Assembly (NCBI RefSeq): GCF_023065955.2
Contig: NW_026622797.1
Coordinates: 53,193,689-53,257,688, forward strand
Reading direction: 5' to 3'
DNA: 64,000 nucleotides
DNA from: Ursus arctos
Taxonomy: Eukaryota; Chordata; Mammalia; Carnivora; Ursidae
The notes beneath the pieces are model-generated. The model ran no database searches and was not told the DNA's origin. It saw nothing but the letters and a program-made list of their open reading frames with translations. The position numbers were made by a program, and so were the translations under genes. Below are positions 11,187 through 24,960 of the stretch, piece after piece; the first letter of the stretch is position 1; each line of letters begins with the position of its first letter.

Positions 11187-13160
11187 CCCTGGAAACAAGC
11201 CCAAAAGAATCACTGGGTCGGCCTACAGAGGACTCAAGCTGGACTCCTAAGGGTCTGGGGGGGGGGGGGCTTCCGAGGAGCCAGTGGGTCTTGTTTACCA
11301 ACAGTAGAGAAATCTGAGGGTCCTGCTGAATATATGCTGTATTCACAGAGATAGGGAAAGCTCTCTCAGGTAAACTGCCTGCATCTGGTCTTCTCTCGAA
11401 ATGAAGACCTGGAATGAAGAACAGTCAACATTGTATGAACCATAGCGGATAATGCTGATCTCTGCAGTACCCGGAGACACAGCCCCACGCTCTCTCCCCA
11501 CTGCGTTCTCCCCACGCTCATGGAGTTACGGACATCAACTCTGTACAGCTTTTCATACGTCAGTGACCCCTCAGTAAAGCAGTTGAGAGAGTGAAAAACA
11601 AATACAATGTATTAGATTCCACCTTCTAGTTTGCATATTCATTCACCTGATTTCAGAGATTTTTAGGTTTTCTATTAACATTGTCGTAAATCTGGTTTCT
11701 TTTCTTCCCATCACACATGTTTGTTGTGGGGGTTTTTCCCCCTCAGAAGATACATGTCATATTGGCTCTCAGGTCATTACTCATTTTATATCTTTCTCTA
11801 GCCCCTGATGAGGACATGGTGTGATTTTTGGAGTACGTGGTCCCCTCACACTTGTCCGCTGATCGTTTCCTAGGTGCTCGCTGTGGAAGGTAATCCAAAG
11901 CAGGAGCTGACGGAGATCATCAAAAGGTTAAACCTTGCCTCTTTTCCCCTACAGTACTGTCTCTGAAACCAGCAGGAGAAAAGAGAAAAACGTTATTCTT
12001 TTGATGTCCCCAACTATGCTAGTGTCCATTTAAACTCTCCTTTCGCACATTAGTCCACTGGGTGCATCTGAATGTGTGTTTAGGTTATAGTGACAACAGC
12101 CATTAGTTCAGCCTACCTTTGCAGGAGGTCACAGAAGGGAGTCCATTTTAGCCTTCTAAAAGGGAGGCATCCCCACAGTTACTTAAGTGAGTAGGTGAAG
12201 GCTGTGAAATGACATTTCGCAATAGCTAAATACCGTCTTGATTCATGGCGTCACTATTTCAGTAGATGATTCCGAGAATGCTCCTGGCCATCCAGCAGTC
12301 ATTAGGGCCGCACCAACAGGATCTTTGGTGTCTCTCTGCGGGTACATCTACATACATTAACATAAGGATGTAAATAAACACGTGTGCCGGACTCGACCCC
12401 TACTTTACACATAATCCACCTTCAATATGATGTGATTACAGGAACACTTGGAAGACATTTTGCTTAGAGGACCTCCACTGATACCATAAATTCCTATAAA
12501 TTAGAGACTCATTCCTTTACTTTGTATTTCTTCTGTCATGATGCAAATAACACTGGGATGAGGCTAATTAATGTTTAGAGCCATACTCCAGTACAAAGTT
12601 TTCTGCTTCTCTCCTGAGAGTTAGGTCTGATTTCTAGGAAAGCAAAAAGGGCAGATGACTCTGGCTGCCCCAGGGAACCCAACCCAAGATGGGGAAGAAA
12701 GGTATCCAAGGGGGGAGGATAGGGTTGCTCCAAGACCATTTTCACAATTATCCCCAGGGCCAGAAAGGCAGAGCTGTTTCAAAACAGACATGACCTTAAC
12801 TAGTGAAATCCAAAGAGACCTTTAGCCTCAGAAACAAGAGAGAAGGAAAAAAGAAATAGAAACGCAAATAAACAAGAGAGTGACACCTCTCCTTCAATGA
12901 ACCTGTCCCCTCTCCCTCCCACAGCTTCTGCATTTCTCGGACTTTTCTGGTTGCCTTTTATATGTGCAGATCGGCCATTGACTGGGCCTACAGTTCCCTT
13001 GTTAGAAAAAGGAACTATCCCCGGATTGCCAAACATGTATAAACAGATGAACGTAGAGTAAATTTTCAAAACAAGCGTTTGTAACAATTGGAGATGGTCA
13101 AGATGGTGAAAGTGAAACCAAACCGAGCAGAAAGGGTAACGGTGAAACAGAAGCCCCTAT
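11187..13160. other. unique sequence, no transposon recognised
   Basis: Contains the 13-nt G run at 11,257-11,269. Otherwise moderately AT-rich DNA with no recognisable repeat, splice structure or RNA gene. Confidence 0.5.
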
Positions 13161-13500
13161 AGCCACGCGTCCGGGAAGCTTGGCCCCTGCAGAGGCAACT
13201 TGTGCGTGCCACGCACGCTTCGAGCTGGTTGAAATCGTGTTCTCCCAACGACCACGAGTCTCACCAGCGGAGTGTATGTCAATGGAAGTGACTTGGGTAT
13301 CTCCCTTTGGAGCCTCAGGAACCGGCAGGGTCACGTGCCACGCATCGCACCCGAGCCCCCGGGACCACGCTGCCAGGCTCAGGGGGGACGGAACAGAAGC
13401 CCGGAAATGCGAAGGCGGAGCGAACCGTGCCGCGTCCGGGAAAAGCGGCTACCGCGGGCCCATTGTTGTCCCCGGGACCATTCTCCTCCTGCCAACCTCT
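13161..13500. promoter_or_regulatory. orphan CpG island
   Basis: My hand count finds about 31 CpG in about 340 bp at roughly 60% GC, giving an observed/expected ratio near 1, far above the flanks. The sequence includes 'ccacgcgtccggg', 'gtgccgcgtccggg' and 'ctaccgcgggccc'. Overlapping plus-strand frames (13,180-13,548, 13,272-13,529, 13,307-13,594) are the usual by-product of GC-rich DNA. It may be a promoter or enhancer of an unannotated transcript or a distal element; I do not recognise a gene. Confidence 0.55.
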
Positions 13501-16500
13501 TTCGCTGCTGCCCCTCAGTGTTTCTGTGAGACAAAAGAACCCAGCTGAGACTTGGACAAAGAAGAATGCAGGGAAAGGGGAGAGAATACCTTGAACAAGA
13601 ATAGCCTGGAAGGAGCCAAAAGTGGAAAAGGAAGTCTAATTCTGTCCTAGTCCGGGGGAAAAAAGTTTTTTGAGAAATGTAAACAAATCAGGAAATCCTG
13701 GCACTTACCCCAGTTCCGATCTGGGGAAGCGCACCGGTCCTTTCCCTAGGAGTGAGCTGCTGTTTGTGAATGAAATCCAGATTAAATTATTCATTGAGTC
13801 CTGCCAGCCCCGCAGTTTCCAGCTTTCCCCTTGCCTATGGCATCGTTTAAACCTTAAAATAATAATAATAAAAAAACATATGCATGTTATTAACTCTCCA
13901 TATTCAAATGGAAATTCAATGCTATCATAAATCTCTCTTTTCTAATGTAAATTCCTTTCTCTAGCATGAAGCTGCAGGAAAGCATTGTATCTGAGCAATC
14001 TAAACTTGAAAGAGAATTTTTGTTAAACCAGTTATGATAGGGGAAACATGTTTTTCACTGAGTCGAAAGATTAAAGTTGGTTGTAAAAAGGGGTGGGGGA
14101 CTGAAGGAGAATTATTGGTTGCTCAGCTAATGATTAGATACAGAACTTCAAGGACAAATTAAGAGGCACAAGAGTCATCCAGATAAGTGAAAACAGCTCC
14201 AATCCTATTAAATAAAAGATGCATTGTTTATCTTCGGTTGTAATCTCCGTTTCCATATTCATCTCCACCTAAGCAGCCCCCTGCGCCCCATCCATTCATC
14301 ACCCCCAAGTGGATTCCAAGTTCTTAGCACAGCCCATATGCAGATTGGGGTGTCCATGGTTTCTCACCTACCAGAGCCCCCCCTCCTCCCCTAATTGTGT
14401 TGGGTAGGGTGCCTCTTCTAATGAGGCTTTGGCTGAGAAGAATGTGGGTAGGAGTGGAAGTCGGTCGGCCCTTTCTGGGAAAATATATTGTGAACCCTTT
14501 GGTTTATTTCAAGGAATTTTCAGCAAATATCACATATCCTTCATATCCTGTCGACTCTACTAGTTCTGATTTGTCACTCCTCTCCCACCCAATTTACCCC
14601 GCTTCTTGCCCCCTCTCTTGCCCATGGACCCACCCTAGATCCTTCATCTCAAAGTATTCTTTTCAGGGTAGACTTGGTCCGAGGGGCAGGAACAAAAATA
14701 TATCCATGTATTACAGAGTTTCAGGGAACGATTCTAAAGGGCTTCCTCAGGCTGTGGCCTCCGTGGAAACTCACAGACAAGACACTAGGTTCTCCTGGTG
14801 GCGTTGAGAAGGCCACAGGCCCAGTACATGGCCTCTCCTCCAGGCCGTGGCCCCAACCCCCTCACTGGGGGGTAGGGGGGTTGCTTGGAAGCCTCCAGAG
14901 TAGAGTGGGGTCAGGACTTCAATCCTCAAGGCGAAAGCTTTCTCCATTGACTTCTAGGAACACAGTGCAGGGATACACAGAGAAAAGATATCCCTCTGTA
15001 TGAATGCAAAATATTAGCTCTGTCCAGAAAGATGCTTGTGAGGAAAAGGAACATTGAAATCAGAAATAAAAATATTAACAGCAGGACAGAACTTAATTCA
15101 TTCAGGTTTGCTGTGAAGGGTTTAAATACATATGCAGTCAGTTTATTACTAATATTTAGAACTGAAATAATAGAACTTAGAATCAGCTTAATAAAAATAC
15201 CAGAACCAACCTGTCTGGCAGCCAGTGCTGATAGCAGAGTCACCCTCCAACAGGGACCAAATTCTCCCTGATCTCTTATTAATGTTCAACATTCGAAATA
15301 GAAGATTTAATGTTCTTTCTGGATTGTTCAGAGATTTATGGCACCTGTAGAAATGTTCATAAAACCTGAGGCTATGCAAGGCTTTTGACATCTGTATCAG
15401 AACCATAAAAATCATCACCCTCTTGCCCATGGCCGGTCTTGTCTTTCCAGAGAATATAATCCAGAGAAAAATAAAATTGCCACTGAGTAGCTACTTCCAG
15501 TAGACTATATTGCCCAGTGCATGCGTGTTGAGAGGATGGCAGTGTCAGATGAGGAAAGGGAGGGAGAGCACAAATCAAACTGTATGTATTGGAGAACATC
15601 ATGGGGAACTCTGTGAAGCTGTTTCTGGGGCAACTCCTTTTATCTGTCAGAAGGATGCTGCACTAGGTACATTATTCTCCTCAACCTGGTTCTCTGGCAT
15701 CCCTTACACAGGAGTGGTAGTCTCCAGAGTGTAGACAGAGAAAGGAAGCAGGTGCTCGGACTCCCAGCATCTGGTTTAGATGACCACAATGCGGAGAACA
15801 CCTGCAGCCCGCGTTTCAGCCAAGTCTGGCCTCCCATTGTATTCGATTGGACTTTCTGCCTTGAGCAAGAAAAAGGCATTGTTTATCAGATTTGCCAAAG
15901 GATCTCCGGGGAGGTGGAGAGAGACAGGATAAACAAACCTGAAACAAAACGCAAGTGTAAGCAAAGCACTGGGAGACCTTGATTATATGTGACTCCCCAA
16001 GGTAATCTTTCAACCTGACGCAAAGTAAGTAAAACCAAGAGAGAGAGCCAAGCATTAGCATGGACCAAGACAGTTTCGCAATGGTTTTTCCAGAGAACTG
16101 GTACTGGATACTCTTGTCCAAACTCAAGTCCTTAGGTAGAGGCAGAAACAAAAGACACTCCTGAAGGGTCCAATTTGTGCAGGACTTTGCCGTGGGCCTT
16201 AGAAGATGACTAGAGCCCACCCTGTCCTAGAAAAAACTGGCAAAGAAGATGGTCTTACTACTTATGTACTGAAGGTTCCATTTGTGCATTTTATATTTTC
16301 ATATTTTGTAATAACGATGCATTGGGTGAACTGGATCCCTGCAAATCATACCAAAAGCAGTCAACTGGGATTAGATTCCCTAACAAAGGTAAGCGAAGCA
16401 AACACACTGATCCAACAAGATAATACAATCTCACGACTGGTATATTGGAACAAAAATTAGGAAGCCTCTTTCAGAGACTGAGGACATCGTTTAGGGATAC

Positions 16501-17880
16501 CATGTAAAATGCTGTTTTGTTAGTAAATAATTCTGAAGCGGCCCCTCTGTTTTCTTTCCTTTGTATAGAGCCCCAACTAGTGGAAAGCTGGAGAACTGCA
16601 CTTGAAGAGAAACCGTTTGCCGGGGAGACAACCACCAGTCTTCCCGCAGGTAAAAGCCCACGGGGTCTTACAGACACTACTCTTTTTGGAATGTGGAGTT
16701 AAGGATAAGGTGGTAAAGGGGAGGAGGGTATGAAGCTGGCTGATAACCTGGCCCATTGCGGCGGTAGAGTAAAGTGGTAGTGATGGAAACGCATTCAAAT
16801 CTCCCGTTGAAAATGAGTCAAGGCGCTGGCTAATGTGAGAAAGAATATTTCCTTGGTTCAGAACTTATCTTTCTTGAAGAAGTCTCTTCAAAAGAAAGGG
16901 GAAGATACTCTGTGCCACTAAATTATATACACAGGAGGAAAGGGACCTGGTTTCACAAATTAAATGAGCATGCACTTACAAAGATGTCACACTAGTTCGG
17001 AAAGAAAACGGGTAAGAACGTGCCCATGGTAGGGTCGACGGGGGGAGAAGGAGAAGGGCAGGTGGAAGCAGCAACAGGAAGGGAAGGACTAGAATCTCAC
17101 TAGTGTCGAATGAAATAGCAACACCTGGGAAAGTATCGATGGATTTTCCTGGAGGAACTGACTCTTTGGGGTTGTTGGGTTTTTAGTTTTGTTTGTCTGT
17201 TCTCTCCATTTCAAGGAATCTCATCTTTTTGTGCATTTTTAAAGCAATCTTGGCTCCCTTACCAAAAAGTACCAATAAAATGCAGGCGGCCTAGAAAGGT
17301 TATAAAAATGTAAGACGAATTCATCAATCAGACAGAGGATGGCCTGTGGGAGGCAGGGGTTCATAGACACGCTCGGAGATTTCACAGAACTTCCTCGCAA
17401 GATATGCAGCTTCTTTATGTGTGTGTATGCGTGTGTGCATTTTTTCTAAATTCTGTAACTTTTACCGATTCTCAAAGGGGCTTATAACCCAAAGAAGCAT
17501 AAGAAACATCACTACACAGGAATGTGCACATAGACAAAACCAGTCACGTTTTAATAGATCCCCTCAGAGTGATCTCAGACTTCATAAAAGTCTGTTCTTA
17601 GAGAAACCAAGTAGAGATATCAAAATATTTCAGTATATCACGAAGCGGTTTGCAGCCTTTTTGTCTTTCATGCAGTGATTTTTATGGGCAGAAAGTCACG
17701 AGAAGTTTCCTATTGTGTTTGTGCAGCGGCCTAGGGGTATGGTCCTCACACCTCAGCAGAACGCACATGCTGTCTTTGAGCAATTTCTGAACTGCCGGAT
17801 GTCTGTTAACCCGCTGTCTTCAATATGCATTCAACAGCATGGTTTGTGCCCGAAAATCCAAAAGCAGTAGCAATCATTTT
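13501..17880. other. unique sequence, no transposon recognised
   Basis: Single-copy-looking DNA downstream of the CpG island with no recognisable SINE, LINE, LTR or DNA transposon. Several domain-less open frames (for example 14,397-14,807 plus, 15,816-16,220 minus) overlap on both strands. A T/G-rich patch lies at 17,178-17,200. Confidence 0.5.
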
Positions 17881-20800
17881 TTCCCCCCAGTGGATTAAAC
17901 AGTGGAAAATGGGAAAAAAAAAAAAAGTTTAACTTTAGGATTTGAAGGCTTACTCAGCACATTGCATTGTTATCAAAATTAAATCAAGAAATGGGAATTT
18001 TGTACATTTACTTTATGTTTGTGGTGGTTATTAAATAAACGCTTCAGTCCTTCATTTCGTTTGAAAAGAGGTTTGTTTAAATACTACTTATTTGAAGATC
18101 ATTAAGTGTCTAGAGTTCAAGGATAATAAGAGTGATAACACCATGGTGATGCTATCTAACTTCTTTTATGGCATTAGCTTTCCCATAGATTTTATTTAAC
18201 AAATGACTTAGTTGTGAAGAAAAGTTGTTACATTAATCTGTCTGTCCTAGCCTTCACCTCCCAACCAGACAGTTAATTGTACCAGGGGCGTTTCAGGGGT
18301 AACTAAAGAGCATATATCATCCATAAGTAATCTCTTGTCGGTTGGCATGTAGTCCGATGTCACTAAGATTTTCCTTCTGAGCTATTAAGGCACACCATCT
18401 GTTCTCTCCACCTCAGGTAGGCTTAACCATGTTTTTAAAATTCACAAAAAGGAAAATAAGTAGTTAATCTAAGAAATGATAGAAAACTTGCCTGCATTTT
18501 TTTCTTGCTTTCTATTGCTTCTGAGACCATACTAAATTCACATAATTGATAAAAGTTTTTACGTCCTTATTGGAACAATTAGGCAGAGGACTTCAGGAAA
18601 AAGTTTTCAAAAATTGAGGTTTGGTGGGTTTTTTTTTTTTTTAACTCCCTTACCCCCTTACCAAGATCATTTTAAAAGTTTATTTTAAATATTATAACCA
18701 CAAACTGTTCAACCAAACGAAAATGAAAGTAGGCCACTTAGAGGTTTTCTTCTAAACTAAAGCAAACATCTTAAGCTAATAATTTTAACCATTGGGAGTT
18801 CACTGCCTCCTAAAAGCAATTACTTTGAAATTAAGAAGGAAGTATTTTAAATATTACATCTGAATTTGTAATTTTTCTCTTGCAGGATATACAGAGTCTA
18901 GTACTTTTTTTCCTTCCCCTTAGGACTAAACTGACCTTCCTGCCTGAGCAGTGAAACCCCAGACTTGGACTAGAGCCAGACGCCTTTCAGCACATCATTA
19001 AGAACTGTTGGAGGTGCTGTTTAAATGTAAATTTTCCAGCACTCCACCAGACAGATAGGCAATACTAAAGCAGTCAGGGCATGTTTAACACATCCAATTT
19101 TCGAAAGGAAGAAAAGGGGGAAAGCTTTCAAAAATATGTGTATCAAAGTGAAAGTTACTGAAAATGAAGCCATTCATCTAACTTAGGATGTCAGAGAGGC
19201 AGACGTCCATACACCTTACAAGACGTCCTAGATAAAAGCAAATCTGCGGGGCAATTTAAAGGATGAGCGATCCCTCGAATAAAGAGGTTTTTCATACTTT
19301 CTCGAGAAGGCAAGTAGCCCAGGAATAAAAGGAGGCCACTTATGTTCCCTGTGTTCTAATGACTTAGGATTTCTTCAGGCATTGTCAAGGCCGGTGTGGA
19401 ACCTGGACCAGTAAGCATTGTAATGTACATGTACACACAAAACAAACCAAAAAAAAAAAAAAGGAGGCAGAGGAGGCAGAGGGAGAGAAAGGAAAAAGGC
19501 GGGGTAACTCTGTATTTCCATTCGGTTGATACATTTTAAGCGTAATATTGGTTGAGACGGCAGGTGAAATTGACAAGGTCATGTCCTGAGAAGGGTTTTG
19601 GAGGTGAGCCCAACACCGTCCATGGGAGTGAACGCTGTGCTGCACTTTAGCTAACAGGTCTAGGCTTCATTAAATACTTTGATCTCCCCTCTATTGTAAC
19701 CTGTGATGTCAGCTGAATGTCCAACAATACAATAAGGCAGAAGCAGCCAAGTAATTCGAGATTTTCCCCTCATTTCACAGAATCCTATCAACACGTAGGA
19801 AAACACAAGCTTGTGAGCACACGTACACAGTCAATTCTCGATCGCCTGCCATTATGCGTCCACCTCCACTGATAATGCAAAGTAATTTCTGATTGATTTC
19901 AGAATGCATTTCAAACAACTATACCTTCTGGAATGCGTTTAACTTGGTCTCATATTACTATTTTAGCACAGTCTGAAATCAGAATCGGAGGGCTGAATGA
20001 TAATGAATGATAAGAACTGAGGAGGTTGCCAGAGACATTGAAAGTAACCATGAAAATTTCCAAGATAGGTGATCAATACTGAGGCATGAGACCAAGCAAA
20101 CATTTTCTTTCCATTGTCTTCTTTGCCCTTAATTAATTCCTTCCTAATGACTATTTAACCTTATATGCATTTTCAAATACCTTTCCACTATGGTGGGTTT
20201 TTTTTTTTTTAATTAATTTCCACAGTGACTAAATGTGCCAAGTGACATATTAATTCTTAATTTCTTTGCAGCAAAAGTAGACACTTTGGTATTATTATTA
20301 TTTTTTAATAATTGATGACTTTTCCTGCTGATAAACCAGGGTTGAGTTGGTGACAATTTTTAAAGAAATTGACTTTTCATGTATTACAAGTTTTCTTGGG
20401 ACCTCTCTTCAAAGAAAAATATAGTCAGATCGCATACAAAACAGAATAATATACAGATTATATCGATGCCACTTTTTTCCATGTATTTAAAATTTATACC
20501 CATGTTTTATTAGAATTAATAAGATAAATTACATCTCCTCTCTTGCAACTTGCACAAAATTTTGAGAGAAAGGAAAAGCTGACTCTGAACAAGTCTCATG
20601 ACTTGAGAATTCTGAGTTTTAGCTTTTTGGTCAGTAGATAAATTTTAGCAAATTCAAAGATCCAAAGAAAATACAGAATTGGTTGAAACAAGTTATCAAC
20701 AAAAGTACAAGTATAGAAGGGCAAGTTGCATTTCCACAAATAAATTTATGTCGGTCTTGGTAAGTCTCTGTGTCCAGCCCACCAGAGACAGAAATATAAA

Positions 20801-21750
20801 TTATGTTTTGTTAAAGTCAGGTTTCCAATTCTAGAATTTTGGCCACCTGTTCTATACTCCTTATGCCTCTTTTAGAAGGCATATTTTGTTATTATCTGGC
20901 CCTCAGACTACCTGTTTTTTAAATTAAAATTTTCCTTGATGTATTTTCTCAATATACTTGGGAAAGACAAAAATGCTAACATTGGTATCAATAAAAAATA
21001 ACGTGAACACTTGAAAGAAGAGTGGAAGAAGGAAGAGAAACTATTTCATGTTCATAGCCATATTATTGTCATCATTAAAGTAGAATTACAGTAATAGTAA
21101 GAAGAAAAGAATGACCTGCATATGTCATACTTATTTCAAAAACATGCCAAATCTCAATTTTAAATTTCATGGTATTTATTATTTTGAACCCATCTAAAGC
21201 TCCTTCTTACTGAGGTGTCTGGAATAGGCGCATGTAATTTTGAGTAGTTGCAGACATTTGTCTAATATGAAATTTTTGGCTATTAGTTTAGTTATAATGT
21301 AACTTCTCTTAATTTTCAGTAAAACATAGTTTGATACTTTCCTGCAACCATAAAACTGGGTTTTAAGTCTATTGTCTATTGTCTATTGTGATGCGAGGGT
21401 TTCTTTAAAATGATTTTTTATTACTAAAATCTTCCTTACACATTGAGAACATTTAAATATGTATTGGGCTAAAATTGGTCTTAAATAAGCAGTCTCATTT
21501 TTTTTCAGGCCATACATCAGAACTGTGAATAGAGTTTTAAAAAAACAATACTCATTAGAACTCCACTCCATATTCCTTCAAGTAATATTAAAAAGACATT
21601 TTCTTGAGGGGACTGAACAAGAGGGCCTTTTCTTATTTATTTCTCCTCCAATTTCTGGAGACAAAAAACAAAAAACAAAAGTTGTTACTTAATATCAGTC
21701 TTTCATGTGAGAGCTGGTAAACCACTGCAAAGCCATGGGCTTAAAATTTC
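17881..21750. other. AT-rich unique sequence, candidate conserved non-coding DNA
   Basis: AT-rich, with few long open frames and no recognisable transposon. Its texture (TTAAT and AATTA motifs, homopolymers only 10-13 nt long) resembles conserved non-coding sequence near developmental genes. Conservation cannot be assessed from one genome. Confidence 0.4.
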
Positions 21751-22237
21751 CCTAGTCCTTGCTTCTGGCTGCCATAACAAGTACCAAAAACTAGGTGCCC
21801 TAAAACAACAGAAATGTATTATCTTACAGTTCTGGAAGCTGAAATGAAGGTGTCATCTGTGTCACGCTCTCTCTCTGACAGCTCTAAGGCAGAATCTTGC
21901 CTTGCCTCTTCTAGCTTCTAGCATCAACCAGCAATTGGTGGCCTCCTTCAGTTGATAGCTGCATCACCCCCGTCACATGGCCATCCTCTCTGCATGTGTC
22001 TTCACAGCGTCCTCTGTTGTGATTGTCTCATGTCCACATTTCCCCTTTTCATGAGGATACCAGTCCTATTGGATTAAGGCCCACCCTAATCACCTCATTT
22101 TAATTCGATGGCCTCTGTAAAGACCCTTTTTCCAAGTTCACATTCTAAGGTGCTAAAGGTTAGAACTTCCACATATCTTTTTTTTTTTTTTTTTTTTTTT
22201 TTTTGTGGGAGGCAGGAGCACAAATCAACCCATAATG
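21751..22237 (-). repeat. MLT1-type MaLR solitary LTR
   Basis: On the plus strand the reverse complement of an MLT1-type LTR is read: 'ctgccataacaagtacc', 'caacagaaatgtattatctta', 'cagttctggaagct', 'catggccatcctctctgcat', 'gataccagtcctattggatt', and an end near 'cacaaatcaacccataatgg'. A 27-nt T run (22,178-22,204) lies near the far end. MaLRs are ancient, non-infectious LTR retrotransposons of the ERVL group. No internal region is seen next to it. Confidence 0.75.
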
Positions 22238-22763
22238 GTTAGTATATCTAGTTCAGACAGCTAACTTCTTGGTTTTTGTTTCGTTTTGGTTTTTGCCCAA
22301 GAAAGAGAGAGCCTCATTGTGATACAGATAGAAATAGAATACATTTATAAAGATTATGGCAGGAAGAAGAACCTGGAAGTTGAAATTAAAAACTATGAAA
22401 TTTCCTTTAAAAAGTAAATTGGGTTATGTTGCACTATATGAAATCACTGAAAAATTTAACCCCTTTTTAATCTATGAAAATGTCAAGTTCTTATGTTCCA
22501 AGTTAAGAAATTAGTAGAATGAAAAGAGAATAAGGAAGTATCAAAGAAGCTAGGGAACAAAGAGAAAATAGGAGCTAGACACAAAGGGAAAATAAAATAT
22601 TAAATAAGACAATTTCCTCATTAACATTATTTTAATTTTCAGAATTTGTTAACAAAATACACCAACCAATGTGGAAAATAATTTGTTACCACAACACAGT
22701 TATGCTATTTCTGGTTCTTATTCAGTTGGGGGTTTTTTCGTTTTGTTTTGTGTTTGTTTGTCT
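22238..22763. other. unique AT-rich sequence
   Basis: No gene or repeat recognised. T/G-rich just before the SINEC that follows. Confidence 0.4.
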
Positions 22764-22950
22764 GTTTTTTTAAGATTTTATCTGTCTATTTGTCAGAGAG
22801 AGAGAGCACAAGCAGGGGGAGTGACAGGCAGAGGGAGAAGCAGGCTCCCCACTAAGCAACGAGCCCGATGCGGGACTCGATCCCAGGACTCAGGGATCAT
22901 GACCTGAGTTAAAGGCAGGCGCTTAACTGGCTGAGCCACCTAGCATCCCT
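22764..22950 (-). mobile_element. SINEC
   Basis: Antisense SINEC: T-run and 'aagattttatctgtctatttg' tail side, GA-rich body with 'caagcagggggagtgacagg', and head 'ggctgagccacctagcatccct' with several mutated positions. No clear TSD was found. Confidence 0.92.
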
Positions 22951-23714
22951 CATTTGCTTTTTAAACCATCCTATCTACTAAAAATTTTTTAAATCTAAGA
23001 AACCTAGTCGTTTAAAAAAAAAAAACAGTATTGCAGTGATGCTACAGATTTATTTGACAGAATCATTGCTATCCGTCTTTTGAAGGAAAGCAAAATAAAC
23101 TGTCAACTGAAGATACATTTAAAAGTTCAAAATTTCAGATCCTTTAAAGGAAATGCAAAAACTTTCATCTCCGTTGCTAAAAGCAAATCTAATATTCAAT
23201 AGGAAACAATAATCAGGAAAACAGTTGAAAATTGTTATAACTGTATTCTAAAAACTCACCATTGGTCTAATTATTTTACGTCAATCCTGAGGAGAATGCC
23301 CATAGGTAGATACAAATGTATTTTTACTTTTTCCCTACTTGAATTTTGCAGCAGGAGTGCATTAAATACTGCAATATCCCAGATATCTGATGAAGAAATG
23401 AGACGAGCTCGACCAAACAAGATCAAACATTTACAGCATTTTCCCACAGGGGCTAATTAGGTACTTACATGTGAATTCTTTTTAAAAAAGGTTTTCAGGA
23501 ATAAATAGATGGTTTTTTATATTTTTAGGTATGCTAACAATAGCAAAGATCTCACTTCCCTGATTTCTGAGAGTCCTAGAAAGGGCTTACGTTCAAGGAC
23601 TTGGCACTCAGTACAAGTACCGCACTTTCATAGACTCTGCCAAACCACTGGATTTGAACAATATCTGAACTCTCTGTATCATTATAATGTTATCACTGTA
23701 ACAATTATTATTCC
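22951..23714. other. unique AT-rich sequence
   Basis: No recognisable gene or transposon. Contains a 12-nt A run near 23,013. Confidence 0.4.
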
Positions 23715-24115
23715 TCCAGCTGAAAGTGACAAAAACCCAACTCAAAAGTGACTATAGCAAAAAGGGAATTGAGTGATTTCTGTAACCAAACTGTTCGGGA
23801 AAGACTTGATTCAGGATTCAAACAATGTCACCGGGAATCAGTTTTTCCTCCACTAGGCTCCATTTCTCAATGTGGGCTCCATTCTTAGGTCACACATGGC
23901 TGCAGGGGACTGACAGGTCTCCAGAACTCCCTTCCTCTGAAAGGTTTAAATCTATATAAAGGAGCAAACATCTTTGTCCCAGCATTCTCAGCGAAAGTCC
24001 AACATTTACTCTGATGGGTCTGTCTTAGATCATGCATTTGCCCCTGAACCAATCACTATGACGACAGGAATAAAATTTAAATCTGGCTAATATGCTGTAC
24101 CCTTAGCACCCTACC
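23715..24115. repeat. ancient interspersed repeat, family not certain
   Basis: The order 'aaacccaactcaaaagtgactatagcaaaaagggaatt', 'gattcaaacaatgtcaccggg', 'ctccatttctcaatgtgg', 'gatcatgcatttgcccctgaacc' and 'aatcactatgacgacagg' is a pattern I know from many places in mammalian genomes. I cannot assign the family with confidence (possibly an old L1 3' end or LTR). Confidence 0.45.
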
Positions 24116-24920
24116 ACAAAATTAGGGAAGGAGTGGGTTCTAAACCAAAAGATGTAATGCTGGAAGGAATGGAGTGGGGCAAGGCAAGCTAAGGTTATTG
24201 ATTTGTTTGAAACACTAACCAAATGGGTAGAAAGTATAGGAATCTCCATCAGAAAGAGAAATTATGTTCAAATCACTTTGGTTCTTTGGACCTAAATGAT
24301 ACTTTTATTTCGCTTTTAATTGTGAAGATCATAAATTCTGTCAACGCTGAAATGCGCTATTCGGCAAATCCTAAAGATTTCACTCTCAGACTATTTGGAG
24401 GTGTTGCAAACGCACGGTTCCATCGCATCGCAGATGTCCTTTAAATGCATCATCTGCACAACCTTCAAGCACCTTTAGACCACATGGAACAAGGTGTCTC
24501 ACATAGCCAGCGCCTGAGAAAGACCCATAAATGAGGCTATTGATGCAAAGCTCTATGGATCAGGTTGAACACCTTGAGTTACATGGGAAATGAACAGGAG
24601 TTGGGGGCAGCTGAGGGAACACAGGTGTGGCATGTCCAGAGGAGCCCACATTCTTGAGTCGACAGGCAGCCGTATTCTATTCAAGCCCCATTCCCCGGGT
24701 GGTCCAGCTAACAAAGCTTCCTGTCATAAAGCTATCGCTCAGTACAAGGCAAGTGTATTGTGAATGCCAGGTTCAAAACAGTTCATTGAAAACTTCTTGG
24801 TTAAGTAATTAAAGCAGGCCGAGCTTTGGGAAATCCTCCAGGAGGGGGCTCATTTTGAGAACAGCTTTCCAATTCACATGTTTCCTAAGCCAAGGGTAAG
24901 CTTAGTTCAGATGAATAACA

Positions 24921-24923
<3 letters not shown>
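24116..24923. other. unique sequence
   Basis: No gene recognised. A 73-codon frame at 24,223-24,444 has no recognisable domain. Confidence 0.4.

Positions 24924-24959
<36 letters not shown>
24924..24959. repeat. (CA)n microsatellite
   Basis: About 18 uninterrupted CA units. Likely length-polymorphic. Confidence 0.98.

Positions 24960-24960
<1 letters not shown>

Noticed and set aside
13180..13594. Three overlapping plus-strand frames of 85-122 codons over the CpG island
   Set aside because: GC-rich DNA lacks stop codons by composition; the Arg/Pro/Gly-rich products show no domain.
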